Assembly: GCA_004294225.1 (NCBI GenBank)
Contig: REBA01000019.1
Span: forward strand, 1-56,577
Direction: 5' to 3'
DNA length: 56,577 bases
Source: Cytophagales bacterium
Lineage (GTDB): Bacteria > Bacteroidota > Bacteroidia > Cytophagales > Cytophagaceae
Below are positions 1 through 9,697 of this stretch, piece after piece. The position numbers were made by a program, and so were the translations under genes. Position 1 is the first letter of the stretch. The number at the start of each line of letters is the position of its first letter. The notes below the pieces were generated by a model that was not told the DNA's origin, searched no databases, and worked only from the letters and a program-made list of their open reading frames with translations.

Positions 1-215
1 CGATTTATAGCTTTTAAGAGCCAAGCTTTACAGCTTGAAATTTTGATTCCAATACTCTCCCCCATTCTCTTTTACCCTTTTCGTACAATTTCATCCAACG
101 GTTGCGTGTATGAAACGTTTGGCATTACGAAGCGATTTCCTATCAAGTTACAACTACTTTTGATACGAGCTGTACCGCTCGATAACACACTGTCCGCCAA
201 ATGTTTTATACACGT

Positions 216-270
216 TGTTGTGCACTGGTGTTTTATCTTTATGTCGTTTTTATCTTTCAATTTGCTACTT
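216..270 (+). repeat. Left arm of imperfect inverted repeat flanking the RM gene
   Basis: TGTTGTGCAC (216-225) and CAATTTGCTACTT (258-270) lie here in that order. Their exact reverse complements occur in mirror order at 3779-3791 and 3820-3829. The first match extends to 14 of 16 bases (216-231 against 3814-3829). The two blocks span 55 nt on this side and 51 nt on the other. The bases between the blocks are not well conserved, so this is a degenerate inverted repeat and not a clean insertion-sequence end. Confidence 0.5.
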
Positions 271-338
271 CGTTTCTGTCTGCCGTGCGTTGGGTCAGAC
301 ACACTCTTTGACAAGCTTTGGTTTTAGCGTTGGCTCGT

Positions 339-354
339 GGGGCTTGGCAATGTG
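339..354 (+). repeat. Short direct repeat, left copy
   Basis: GGGGCTTGGCAATGTG matches 14 of 16 bases of 3712-3727 in the same orientation. The copies sit about 20 nt after the 3' end and about 100 nt before the 5' end of the restriction gene. A further related pair, GTGCGTTGGG (285-294) and GTGCGTGGG (3735-3743), is also in direct orientation. The repeats bracket the gene as if it were a cassette. Confidence 0.45.
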
Positions 355-375
355 TGTGGCTGTTAGCCTTGGATG

Positions 376-3300
376 TTATTTTATCTCACGACACAAATTC
401 AAATAATTAATTTCTAACTGTCTGTAAATTTCATCTGTTGGTTTATCTTTAGTTGCCTTCTTTGCAAGTTTTACAATTTCTTTATGGTATTTATTCTTAT
501 TGTTATACTTAGGCATTTTAATATTGAAGTTGATACTAAATGACCTTGTACTATATGTGAATTTGAAATATTTCTGAACAATCGGAGTGTTCAAAATACC
601 ACACAAAAAATAAGCTTCATCTTCTGAAATGTTTTTACCTTTCTTGTCTTGACTAATGTATGGGCAATGTTTTGCACATATAGGCATAACCTTATCGCCC
701 CAAGGTGTTTCAATTTCAGAAACAACTGTCGCACTTAGTTTTGTATTGTCTCTAAAGGTTACTTTAAATGGTGCATAAGTGTAAGTTCCAACTTTTGAGA
801 GAGAATAAAAAGCTTTACCTCTTGAAATTGTCAAACTACGTTTAGATTGTTTGCCAATAAGTTTTTTATTGTTTGTGAAATATTTAAATAAATCTGGACT
901 TTCACTAACTAACTCGTCAACATTTATAGATATTGATTCATTGTCTTTGTATGGAAAAATACAATAATTGTTATTAATACTAATACTGAAAGGCTCAATA
1001 AACGGTGCTTTTACAACTGGCTTTATGAATTTCGTTTCTAATGAAACTGGCAATAAAGTCGTTGCTTTGTGTTTTGCATTTTTAAATTCTGAGGGCTGAA
1101 ACATATATGAACCTTTTTTACTTACTGCATTTTTAGGTTCTATAAAATAAATTTCTGCTGGCGTAAACTCAACTCCGCTTCTTGCTTTATAATAACAATC
1201 ACCAATTATTAAATCAAAGTTTGATTTTTCATCAAATGAGGTTTCTGACAAAGTTGTGTAACCTGTTCTTTCTTTGTCCATTTGAAATGCTTTTGCAGTA
1301 GATTTTTTAAATGAATTTACAACTTCATTGAAAGTTTGTTTTGAATTAATATCAGCAAGTGAAATACCTTTTTTCTTTTGAATAACAGTAATTGGAATGC
1401 CCTCATTAAAATAGTCAACAAACTTATTACTGTAATAATATGTCATAAATTTTTCTTGTGTGTCAACAAAAGGATTGCCTGATTTTGTCCAATCATCAAG
1501 TTGTTGTAAATACATTCTTTTATTTGTATTTACGTCTGTATAGAAATTCCTAAACCCTGCATATGAATCTTGTGTCATTAGTGTTTGAGGCATTAGAAAA
1601 GCCAATACACCACTTTCTGTTAGCCAAGTTGATGCCGTTACATTTGCGATTAAAGCACAAATATTTAAGCTAATTGCACCCATATAAGTTTGACCTGAAA
1701 AAAGATGTCTATCAAGACATAAACTCTTTATTTTTTCAGCATATGCTTGGGGCAAAAATTCCCATTTTATCCAAGGTGGATTCCCAACAATTATATCAAT
1801 GTTTTTAATTCTCGCAACCAACATAAAGTTGGAAACAATTCTTATCCATATTCCGTCCCAATTATTTTTATGAAGTCTAACAAGTTGAGTCGATAAGTTT
1901 TTAATATTCTCTTTTATTTCTTCGTTAACCTCTTCGATTATGAAATTTTGAATAAACTTATCATAAACTAGTTTTTCATCTTCTGCTTTAATAATTGCTT
2001 GTATTTGACTCATTAAAGAAAAGAAATGTTTACTTTCCACAAATGAACTTGGAAGTATTACTTTGATATTTTCTTGTTTTGTGTTTACAGTATATTCGTA
2101 ACAAAGAGTTTTACCAACCATATATTTTGTTGGTATGTTTGCAGAATCTCCTAAATAAATTGGAATTTCAATGTCATCACCATTTATTAATGGCTTTATT
2201 GAAAGGTAAAAACAGACTTTTGCTGTCAAAACAGAAAGAGGATTAATGTCAACTCCTTTTACTCTTTCTAATATCTGTTTTAATAATTTATTTTTTTCGT
2301 CATTTGATAAACTAATAATATCATTTGACCCGATTATGTTTCTAATTAATGCAACCACAAATACACCACTACCACAACAAGGGTCAATAGCTGAAAAGTT
2401 TTTGTTCTTTATTAAACTCTTACTTTGTTTTACAACATAATCCGCAAGCCAAGATGGTGTAAAATATTCTCCTAAACTATGTCTTACTTCTGGTGGCATA
2501 ATTTCCATATACAAATCAATAAATATGTCAATTGTGCTGTAACCGTGCCTGTAAAAACTTATAGAGTATCCTTCAAGTAAATTAATAAGTTTTAAAATAA
2601 TTTTAGCTTCTTCATCACTCCAGATTTCTTCCAAACAATACCAAGAGAAAAAATCACCTTCTAATAAATTTCTAACACCTCCTGTTTGAAAAACATAACC
2701 GTCTTCAATATATTGGATAAACTGTCGTAATGTATCGAAGTCAATTTTTGATAAGTCTGAAAAGTATTCAATGTTTTTATTAAACTCTATTTTCGTCACC
2801 ACTTTGCAGGCAATCAACTTTACGATAATTGCGTATGTCGTTTGTAAAGCAAAAAGTGCTTTGTAGTCAGTTTCACTATCTGAAATCTTTATGCCAAATA
2901 GTTTACCTAGAGCTTTTCTTCTTTTGTTTATGTCATCATTTTGCCCTTTATCGGTTTCAGAAAGGTGAAATAAAACTTCCCATTCTTGAAATAACATTGA
3001 GGTTTTATCCGATTTGTTGTTTAATAACGCTTTAAAAAGATAATTTGCAAGCTCGGCCGTAACTCCCGTTTGTGACTGTAATTTGAAGTCATCAACAATA
3101 TTTTTAGGGACAAATCTTTTGTTATTTAAGTCAACAAGAGATTGAACGATTTTGTCTAAATCAGTTTCATCTATGTTTTTAAACGAAGTTTCGTGTATCT
3201 CTCCATTTTGGAAGTACAAATATTTAATTTTTATTCCGTCAGTAAGTACTCCGTGATATTCGTTACCATCTTGCTCTAAAAGTTGTAATAAATAAGCTGC

Positions 3301-3615
3301 TAATTGACTTGTTGCATTAGTTTTATCTTTTTCTTTATCAAGTTTTCCTAATTTTTTGTATTCAATTACAAGGTCATTGCACACAGCATCCATTCTCCCT
3401 ATAAACTTGTGTCTTAGAGTAGTTTGGTTTACTTCTTTTCTAAAATCAGCGTGTATATTAAATTGATTTCTAACAAAAACATAAATTTCAGATTCAAATG
3501 CGAAAGCAGTGTCAGACTCAGTTTCTGATGATTTAGTTCTTTTCAAAAGTGATGTCAAGTGTTCACTTAGTTTAACCTTATATTCCTGACTGTTTATTAT
3601 ACTCTCAATATTCAT
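376..3615 (-). CDS. Fused type IIG-like restriction-modification enzyme (Eco57I-type N6-adenine methylase)
   Basis: Predicted single-chain restriction endonuclease and DNA adenine methyltransferase of 1079 residues. Near the N-terminus D76 and E85-Y-K87 fit a PD-(D/E)xK nuclease core. The SAM-binding motif DPCCGSGVF lies at about 413-421 and the catalytic motif NPPW at about 611, the form used by N6-adenine methylases of the Eco57I/type IIG class. The last 350 or so residues fit a target-recognition region. No separate specificity, helicase or BREX gene is adjacent, so it probably acts alone. The ATG is 22 nt downstream of a candidate promoter. The gene lies between repeat-bearing non-coding flanks, which suggests horizontal acquisition. 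Methylase class is confident; an active nuclease is inferred from the spacing of acidic residues. Confidence 0.85.
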   Translation of the reverse strand: MNIESIINSQEYKVKLSEHLTSLLKRTKSSETESDTAFAFESEIYVFVRNQFNIHADFRKEVNQTTLRHKFIGRMDAVCNDLVIEYKKLGKLDKEKDKTNATSQLAAYLLQLLEQDGNEYHGVLTDGIKIKYLYFQNGEIHETSFKNIDETDLDKIVQSLVDLNNKRFVPKNIVDDFKLQSQTGVTAELANYLFKALLNNKSDKTSMLFQEWEVLFHLSETDKGQNDDINKRRKALGKLFGIKISDSETDYKALFALQTTYAIIVKLIACKVVTKIEFNKNIEYFSDLSKIDFDTLRQFIQYIEDGYVFQTGGVRNLLEGDFFSWYCLEEIWSDEEAKIILKLINLLEGYSISFYRHGYSTIDIFIDLYMEIMPPEVRHSLGEYFTPSWLADYVVKQSKSLIKNKNFSAIDPCCGSGVFVVALIRNIIGSNDIISLSNDEKNKLLKQILERVKGVDINPLSVLTAKVCFYLSIKPLINGDDIEIPIYLGDSANIPTKYMVGKTLCYEYTVNTKQENIKVILPSSFVESKHFFSLMSQIQAIIKAEDEKLVYDKFIQNFIIEEVNEEIKENIKNLSTQLVRLHKNNWDGIWIRIVSNFMLVARIKNIDIIVGNPPWIKWEFLPQAYAEKIKSLCLDRHLFSGQTYMGAISLNICALIANVTASTWLTESGVLAFLMPQTLMTQDSYAGFRNFYTDVNTNKRMYLQQLDDWTKSGNPFVDTQEKFMTYYYSNKFVDYFNEGIPITVIQKKKGISLADINSKQTFNEVVNSFKKSTAKAFQMDKERTGYTTLSETSFDEKSNFDLIIGDCYYKARSGVEFTPAEIYFIEPKNAVSKKGSYMFQPSEFKNAKHKATTLLPVSLETKFIKPVVKAPFIEPFSISINNNYCIFPYKDNESISINVDELVSESPDLFKYFTNNKKLIGKQSKRSLTISRGKAFYSLSKVGTYTYAPFKVTFRDNTKLSATVVSEIETPWGDKVMPICAKHCPYISQDKKGKNISEDEAYFLCGILNTPIVQKYFKFTYSTRSFSINFNIKMPKYNNKNKYHKEIVKLAKKATKDKPTDEIYRQLEINYLNLCREIK

Positions 3616-3636
3616 TTTGTCCTACTATTAAAATCA

Positions 3637-3669
3637 CAAATGTATCAAATTTCAGTGGTGCGTCGGCAA
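3637..3669 (-). promoter_or_regulatory. Candidate Bacteroidota promoter for the RM gene
   Basis: On the minus strand TACATTTG (3644 down to 3637) matches the -7 consensus TAnnTTTG. A TTG triplet at 3669-3667 sits 22 nt upstream, close to the expected -33 spacing. It would start transcription about 15 nt before the ATG at 3615. It lies inside the repeat-bearing flank, so the putative cassette would carry its own promoter. Sequence match only. Confidence 0.4.
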
Positions 3670-3711
3670 GAAAACTGCTCTTTTGCAAGCTGAAGTTTCG
3701 GCTTGTGTGTC

Positions 3712-3727
3712 GGGGCTTGCAAATGTG
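3712..3727 (+). repeat. Short direct repeat, right copy
   Basis: GGGGCTTGCAAATGTG is the partner of 339-354 (14 of 16 bases identical, same orientation). It lies in the G/T-rich 341-nt spacer between the restriction gene (start 3615) and the ABC exporter (stop 3957). I see no gene in this spacer; the short open frames at 3605-3936 show no domain and overlap on both strands. Confidence 0.45.
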
Positions 3728-3778
3728 CAGTTTTGTGCGTGGGCTGTTCATTATATCGTTTTCTTTTTTTCTGTCTTT

Positions 3779-3829
3779 AAGTAGCAAATTGTCTGCTGTG
3801 TCGTTGTCTTTTTACACTTGTGCACAACA
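3779..3829 (-). repeat. Right arm of imperfect inverted repeat flanking the RM gene
   Basis: AAGTAGCAAATTG (3779-3791) and GTGCACAACA (3820-3829) are exact reverse complements of the blocks at 258-270 and 216-225. Together with the left arm they enclose about 3.6 kb holding only the restriction gene. No transposase or integrase gene is visible near either arm. Confidence 0.5.
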
Positions 3830-3956
3830 TATCTATATACGCAACCTATTGCGTAAACACTTCCAATATAGGATATATACGAAATAAGTAATACACCATA
3901 CTTGATTTTTCTTTTAAAAAGACTTTTGTAGCCCAAATTAAGGACGAGGTATTTTA

Positions 3957-5822
3957 TTATTGATAACCTTTTGCTTGTAGGCGGAACAGTTCTGCGTATC
4001 TTCCATTCTGGTTCATTAGCACTTCATGTGTTCCTATTTCAGACAATGTACCTTTCTCGATAACCAATATTCTATCTGCCATTCTAACGGTCGAAAATCT
4101 GTGCGAAATAAGCACTGCTGTCTTCCCTTTTGTAAGCTCCGAAAATCTCTGAAAAACTTCATGTTCCGCTTTTGCATCTAAAGCTGCTGTAGGCTCATCC
4201 AGTATTATTAACTGGGCATCTCTCATATATGCTCTTGCCAATGCTATCTTTTGCCATTCCCCGCCTGACAAATCCACCCCATTAGCAAATCTCTTACCTA
4301 TGATCTGATCATATTTCAAGGGCAACTTATCAATTACGGTATCGGCTAAACTTTGATTTGCAGATGTTGATATTCGAGAATGATTCTCTTTTTCTTCAAT
4401 TCTTCCTATGGCGATATTGGTAGAAGCAGTCATTTGGTATTTTACAAAATCCTGAAAAATTACTCCTATCTGACTTCTTAAATCTTCTAAATCAAAATCT
4501 TTAATATCTACACCGTCTACCAAAATTCTTCCTTCGTTAGGGTCATACAATCTTGCTAATAACTTTACAATCGTCGTTTTACCTGCTCCATTCTCTCCTA
4601 CCAAAGCTAGTTTTTCGCCTGCAGCTAAGTGAAAGCTGAGGTTTCTTATCGCCCATAGATTGCTGTTTGGATATCTATAGCCTACGTTTTCAAATGTAAA
4701 ACCTTTTATTATTTTATCTGGAAATTTAACAGCCTGTTTTGGTGATGCCACATTAGCTTTGAGTTCAAAAAAACTAAACAAATCTTCCAAATAAAGTGCG
4801 CTTTCTGCCATACTTGAAAACCTTGCAAATATATTGTCTAACAATACCCTCATTCTAGAAAAAGAACCTATAAAAAAAGTAAAGTCTCCTATAGTCAATT
4901 CACCATTAATTGTCTTATAAACAATGTATCCATAAGTAGAATAATGTGCAAAAGTAGCCAAAGCTGTCAGTATGCTTCCCCAAAAAGCTCTTTTTAGAGA
5001 AATCATCTTATTGTCAATATAAAATTTTTCTGATAATAGCTTGTACCTTTGAATAATAAATGCCGACAAGCCGAACATTTTCACTTCTTTAGCATTCTCG
5101 TCGCTAGAGCCGGTGTATCTCAAGTAGTCTAATTCTCTTCTTTCTGGTGTCCAGCCATGAAGTAAAGAATAACTTTTTTCGTTAAAGTGTGATTCTCCCA
5201 AAAATGCCGGCAATACAGCTACCAAAAGCAATAAAATCAACCATGGGTTAAATGATGCTATGCCTATTGCCAAAACTATCAAAGTAATGCTTTCTTGCAA
5301 TTGGCCCATCATCTGAGCCATAAGCGAGGAGCGACTGAGTGTTTGTCTTCTTGCACGCTCAAGCTTATCGTAGAATTTCGAATCTTCAAAATGATACATG
5401 TCCAGCCTTGCTGCATGCTCCATAAGCTTTATAGAGGTTTCATTTGCCGACTTATCTCCTAACAATCCATCTGTTAAAGCAATACTTCGCCCAAGTACAT
5501 CATTCAATATAGCAAGTCCACATTCTATTAAAATAAGTTTTACCAAATCATCACCGTTGACAATGGTTTTTTGCGAAACCATCATAACTACCATGTCCAT
5601 TATTAGTTTGGCTACATAAAGTATCGCTAAAGGTTGAAAAGCTCTTACTAGTCTTAGAAAAAGATTAAGAATTGTTAATCTTGGGCTGATGTTCCAAACC
5701 AGTTTAAAAAATTTTGGAAGGTTTCTTAGTGCTTTAAGCCTTTCTTGAATACTCACCTCTGATTTTTTAAAATCAAATGGGCTTGTATTGTTTTTTCTAA
5801 ACACCTTTATCCAAGAAAACAT
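3957..5822 (-). CDS. ABC exporter, fused permease and ATPase
   Basis: Half-transporter of 621 residues in the MsbA/lipid or multidrug exporter class, expected to work as a dimer in the inner membrane. The N-terminal 330 or so residues hold the membrane domain with several hydrophobic spans. The ATPase domain follows, with Walker A GENGAGKTT at about 410, signature LSGGEWQK at about 520, and Walker B LIILDEPTAALD at about 540 followed by an ISHR switch histidine. The substrate cannot be read from sequence. It is the last gene of a leftward run, 34 nt after the M61 peptidase, and may be co-transcribed with it. The start at 5822 gives a complete domain and I see no reason to shift it. Confidence 0.88.
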   Translation of the reverse strand: MFSWIKVFRKNNTSPFDFKKSEVSIQERLKALRNLPKFFKLVWNISPRLTILNLFLRLVRAFQPLAILYVAKLIMDMVVMMVSQKTIVNGDDLVKLILIECGLAILNDVLGRSIALTDGLLGDKSANETSIKLMEHAARLDMYHFEDSKFYDKLERARRQTLSRSSLMAQMMGQLQESITLIVLAIGIASFNPWLILLLLVAVLPAFLGESHFNEKSYSLLHGWTPERRELDYLRYTGSSDENAKEVKMFGLSAFIIQRYKLLSEKFYIDNKMISLKRAFWGSILTALATFAHYSTYGYIVYKTINGELTIGDFTFFIGSFSRMRVLLDNIFARFSSMAESALYLEDLFSFFELKANVASPKQAVKFPDKIIKGFTFENVGYRYPNSNLWAIRNLSFHLAAGEKLALVGENGAGKTTIVKLLARLYDPNEGRILVDGVDIKDFDLEDLRSQIGVIFQDFVKYQMTASTNIAIGRIEEKENHSRISTSANQSLADTVIDKLPLKYDQIIGKRFANGVDLSGGEWQKIALARAYMRDAQLIILDEPTAALDAKAEHEVFQRFSELTKGKTAVLISHRFSTVRMADRILVIEKGTLSEIGTHEVLMNQNGRYAELFRLQAKGYQ

Positions 5823-5856
5823 ATTCTATTAATTAAAAATTATCTCCTATTTCAAT

Positions 5857-7515
5857 TTATTTTAACCAGAGCTTCTGCTTCTGCAATACTTTTTCACTAG
5901 CACTAGCATCTATGGCTAGCTCATACCACTTGAAATATAGATTGTTGTTCATTTCTAAACAAATATCCAGTAGTTGATGATTTCTTTGAACTTTCATTGT
6001 TAATGTATTACTCAAGACTATTCCCATGAGCTCTTGACTGTCAGATTCTAAGATAATATCGCCCTTGCTCATCAATAAATCTGCAGGCGAATCTGGGGCT
6101 ATAGTATCAACGATGTATCCTTTAGAATTCGCTAATATTTTCATTCCAAACATTCTTTCAATAGCTGCATGCGGATGCATTTCATTGACCTGTAAACCAA
6201 ATTCTACAGCTAAAGCTTTCAACCAGGAAGCTAAGTCTGTTTTTCCAAATATGGCTTCATCAAATAAATCCTTGGTTTGCAAACCACCCAAGGAAACAAT
6301 CATTGCTTCTATTTCTTGAATGGTATATCCTAGGTTCTTTTTTCCATAAATATTCCACATTGTTTGCAAGATATCGTCCAAGCTCTTTTCATGATTAGTG
6401 TATTTCCTTATAGACCAATCTAATAAACAAGCGACAAAGGCACCTTTCTGATAAATAGATACTTTTCTATGTGGAATAGAAGTTTGATAACCATCTAACC
6501 ATAAATCAAATGACGATTCTGCTAAGCTAGAATTGCTGTTTCCAAAGTTATGAAAATGGAGACGAAGCGTTCTATTAAAATTATCTATATATTCTAGATA
6601 AGTAAATACTTTGGCTCTTACCAACATCAAATCTCCATAATAAGTAGTGAAACCTTCCGCCACAAAACCAGTCTGAAAATAGCTTGGTTTGGAATAATTG
6701 TATGGTTGCAGCTCAAGGGGTCTTATCTTACACACGTTCCACGCGTGAAACAATTCGTGCGATGATATGCCCAATAGCTCAAAGTAGTATTCTGGCTCAT
6801 GCAAATGCGAATAATAATGATAAGGCAATGATTGTATCAAAAAATGATATTCTTCAAAAGGGAAATCGCCAAATAAGGCTAATTGTTGTTCTGTAAAAGC
6901 TTTAAAATCTGAAATTATTTGATTTTCATCTATTTGATGCTTTCCTTGAAACCAACAAGTGAATAATGTATTTCCAACTTCATAGTTAATCGGTTTCAAA
7001 TCCTTACTGGCTATAAATGGCATATCAGATAGCTCATAGTAAGAGTCTAACTCTAATTCATGATTGTTATCCAATAATTTACCACATGCTACTTGATAAT
7101 GATTAGGTAGCATTAATTTTAGTTTGCATGGTTTCTGTAATTTGTGAGCTACATACATCAAACAATTGATAGGATTGATGTACAATTGATGTTCATCTAC
7201 CCAAGAGCCGCCTGCATCCATTTGATTGGCATAATACTTATAGCTTACTTTTATAGATTGGTTGTTTTCAAAGGGTATTATCCAAGTGTTTATGTCTTTT
7301 TTGCTATATTGAATGGGATTTTCATCTTGATTCACAACCTTAAAAGAATGGATATTCTTAGCATATTGTTGTAATTCATAGCGGCCTGGTCGCCAAGCTG
7401 GTATTTGAAGCACAATAAATTGTTCTTCTATATAGACTGGCTTATATACTATCTGAACATCTATAAATTTTTTATTTACAGCGTTATACGAAATCTGGTA
7501 TTCTATTTTTTCCAA
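5857..7515 (-). CDS. M61 family metallopeptidase with PDZ domain
   Basis: Zinc aminopeptidase-like protein of the M61 (glycyl aminopeptidase) family, 552 residues. An N-terminal beta-rich domain precedes the zinc motif HELFHAWN (HExxH, about residue 257). About 30 residues later comes the third-ligand segment EGFTTYYGD, the typical M61 pair. The last 100 residues fit a PDZ domain (KGYIVDTIAPDSPADLL), as usual in bacterial members. I see no clear signal peptide, so it may be cytoplasmic. Its ATG is 4 nt from the stop codon of the upstream TPR gene, so the two are almost certainly one transcript. Specificity for glycine-initial peptides is known for characterised relatives and not shown here. 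Confidence 0.87.
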   Translation of the reverse strand: MEKIEYQISYNAVNKKFIDVQIVYKPVYIEEQFIVLQIPAWRPGRYELQQYAKNIHSFKVVNQDENPIQYSKKDINTWIIPFENNQSIKVSYKYYANQMDAGGSWVDEHQLYINPINCLMYVAHKLQKPCKLKLMLPNHYQVACGKLLDNNHELELDSYYELSDMPFIASKDLKPINYEVGNTLFTCWFQGKHQIDENQIISDFKAFTEQQLALFGDFPFEEYHFLIQSLPYHYYSHLHEPEYYFELLGISSHELFHAWNVCKIRPLELQPYNYSKPSYFQTGFVAEGFTTYYGDLMLVRAKVFTYLEYIDNFNRTLRLHFHNFGNSNSSLAESSFDLWLDGYQTSIPHRKVSIYQKGAFVACLLDWSIRKYTNHEKSLDDILQTMWNIYGKKNLGYTIQEIEAMIVSLGGLQTKDLFDEAIFGKTDLASWLKALAVEFGLQVNEMHPHAAIERMFGMKILANSKGYIVDTIAPDSPADLLMSKGDIILESDSQELMGIVLSNTLTMKVQRNHQLLDICLEMNNNLYFKWYELAIDASASEKVLQKQKLWLK

Positions 7516-7519
7516 TATA

Positions 7520-9331
7520 TTATAATTTATCTCCCCTCAATAATCTAAATCTTTTTCTCGCTTCATCACAATAAATACTAGAAGAATAATTTAATAATAA
7601 GTTCTGATAAACTTCTTTAGCCTTTTCAAGATTCTTTATATCATCTTCATAGATTTTTGCTTGAAGCATTAATGCATCGTCTGCTAATATCTCAGAAGCA
7701 TAATCTGTTATAATTTTCTGTGAAGCTACTATCGCTAAATCATACTTTCCAATTTTTCTATATATTTTGGCAATATCATAATAAACATCATCTGTTAGTG
7801 ATGAATAAGGAAATATCACTAACATTTTATTCAGAGAGTCAAGTGCTTGGGGGATTTTATTTTGAAATATCAATAAACCAATTTTTGAATAGTACATCAA
7901 TGCAGTACCTGTGCTGTCTTCTATGATATTATCTCTAATCATCAAACTTAGGTATAAAGCATCATTCGCTATTTCTCTAGTAGTAGCAATCTTTAATACA
8001 TCCAAATGTTCTTTTGCTAATTGAAATTCCCCTTTGAAATAGGATAATTTTGCATTTTTAAGCTTAGCTTCATATCCTAAGGTTTGTTCTTTTTGCGTCT
8101 TTTCAACCTGATAATAAAGCAATACAGATTCCCAAGGTTCGTCATTTAATAAATAAATGTCTGCTAAATCTACTTTCGCATAATCTCTTTGATAAGAATC
8201 ATTAGCTGCTAATTTGATTACACTCTGAAGCATAACAATAGCTGTATCTCTCTGATTAAGGTAGAATGCTTTAAGTAATGCCCACTTGCGTAAAGGTTCT
8301 ACAATAGATTGATTTTTATTGATTTCTTTAATTAATTGTTGATAATCATTAGATAAAGAATTAATATCAATCGCATTCACAGGGTATTTGTTTTTTATTA
8401 ATTCTTCTTTTGAAAAAATGATATTTTTTATGGCATAGTCATAGGCATCGTTATTCTTTTGTTCTTTTTTAATGATTGACAATATGTTTATGGCATCTTC
8501 ATAGGCTTTGTTTTCAATAGCTATTCTTGCCAATGCTACTAATTTTCTTCCATCGTTAGTTTTTCTTTTATCTATTGCTCTTGCTTGTATCAAAGCTTTA
8601 TTAAAGTTTTTTTTCTGAACCATTATCCAATACAATAATTCATTATATACAAGCTCGTTAGGGTATTTTTGAATAGATGAATATAGCTTTTCTTCTAAAT
8701 AGGTAAATGCCTTATCATTGTTGATATATTCTTGAAGTATGTTTTCTGCTAATGTCAATTCGTTGGTATGTCCTGCTACATAAATCAAAACTTCATCTAT
8801 AATAGCATTAATATCACCAGATAAACTATAAATCTGAACTATTTCCTCAATATACATGTAAGGATCATTCCACGTTTTTCTACCATTAATAAATATCTTT
8901 AATGCTTCTTCTTCGCATTTTTTATTCATCAAATAGCTACCAGCTATACCAAACCATTCTTTATTGATACTTATCTCTTTCATTAAACTTTGAAATTCTT
9001 TTTCTACGTTCTTTGAATTCGATTCATAACTTTTTATTAAAACATAATGATCTAGCTTGTAATAAATGTTGTTAGGATAAAATTTGATGGCTTTTTTTAT
9101 AAACTTATTAATTTCATTAAAATCCTCCTTATTAGTCATAATTGACACATAATCAGAAAAAATAAGAGGAATATTTTCTGATTTTTTTGAGAGCTTTGCA
9201 TAAGAATCTTTAGCTTTTATCATGTCTCCAGCTAAGATATACTCTTTAGCAATGTTGATTTCCTCGGTTTCCTGGCCCAGCACCAAGAATGGTATTATTA
9301 TTAAAAAACAAAAAAGAGTTCTCATCCACAT
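7520..9331 (-). CDS. Secreted tetratricopeptide-repeat protein
   Basis: 603-residue protein with an N-terminal signal peptide (hydrophobic residues about 4-17, then GQETEE) and mostly helical sequence. Degenerate TPR units run through most of the length; the clearest are in the last 200 residues (KIYRKIGKYDLAIVASQKI and following). TPR proteins in the Bacteroidota periplasm usually serve as scaffolds, but no partner can be named. It is the first gene of a tight leftward run with the M61 peptidase and the ABC exporter. A nearby second methionine (residue 3) is an alternative start. Confidence 0.75.
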   Translation of the reverse strand: MWMRTLFCFLIIIPFLVLGQETEEINIAKEYILAGDMIKAKDSYAKLSKKSENIPLIFSDYVSIMTNKEDFNEINKFIKKAIKFYPNNIYYKLDHYVLIKSYESNSKNVEKEFQSLMKEISINKEWFGIAGSYLMNKKCEEEALKIFINGRKTWNDPYMYIEEIVQIYSLSGDINAIIDEVLIYVAGHTNELTLAENILQEYINNDKAFTYLEEKLYSSIQKYPNELVYNELLYWIMVQKKNFNKALIQARAIDKRKTNDGRKLVALARIAIENKAYEDAINILSIIKKEQKNNDAYDYAIKNIIFSKEELIKNKYPVNAIDINSLSNDYQQLIKEINKNQSIVEPLRKWALLKAFYLNQRDTAIVMLQSVIKLAANDSYQRDYAKVDLADIYLLNDEPWESVLLYYQVEKTQKEQTLGYEAKLKNAKLSYFKGEFQLAKEHLDVLKIATTREIANDALYLSLMIRDNIIEDSTGTALMYYSKIGLLIFQNKIPQALDSLNKMLVIFPYSSLTDDVYYDIAKIYRKIGKYDLAIVASQKIITDYASEILADDALMLQAKIYEDDIKNLEKAKEVYQNLLLNYSSSIYCDEARKRFRLLRGDKL

Positions 9332-9697
9332 TTTCTTACTTGATATATAATTATATATTTATTAAATAAATTTATTATTAACTATTAGCTCTGTTTGTAT
9401 GTTGGTAATTTATCTATTCACATTCTTTTATTTTATAAATATGGATTAATAAAGACTTATACACTTTTTATTCTTAACTCAACTCTTTTATTTATAAGTT
9501 TATATATTCTTATCATTATTTTGCTAATAATTGTACACAGCATAAAGGATTTTTCTTAATATGTGAGTAGTCACTTTTTTTGTCTTTATAACTAAGTTTC
9601 TATTATTACTTTTTAGAAGTTTGTTCAATTTTGGCTTCTTTTTTTATTGTTGTTCACTATATTTTTATCTTTTTTCTATTTTATACACAGCTTTTTA
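9332..9697. other. AT-rich spacer, no gene seen
   Basis: This 366-nt stretch separates the start of the leftward TPR gene from the stop of the leftward Ig-like lipoprotein gene. It is very A/T-rich with T-runs on the + strand. I found no open frame with domain features, no strong hairpin and no clear TAnnTTTG promoter. It presumably holds the TPR gene promoter and the end of the upstream transcript. Confidence 0.5.

Larger units (their letters stand above)
1..375. other. Non-coding left flank of the restriction-modification gene
   Basis: I see no convincing gene in this stretch; its short open frames have no recognisable domains and overlap one another. From about 196 onward the + strand becomes unusually G/T-rich, unlike the A/T-rich spacers elsewhere in the window. 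It carries short words that recur on the other side of the restriction gene (see the repeat entries). A small hairpin GGCT-GTT-AGCC lies at about 358-368, just downstream of the stop codon of the leftward gene. Confidence 0.5.

Noticed and set aside
43..406. Short open frames in the left flank
   Set aside because: Overlapping frames in G/T-rich non-coding sequence, rich in Cys and Phe; no start context or homology I recognise.
3605..3936. Small open frames upstream of the restriction gene on both strands
   Set aside because: They overlap each other and the repeats, have no domain or sensible composition, and one overlaps the start of the restriction gene.
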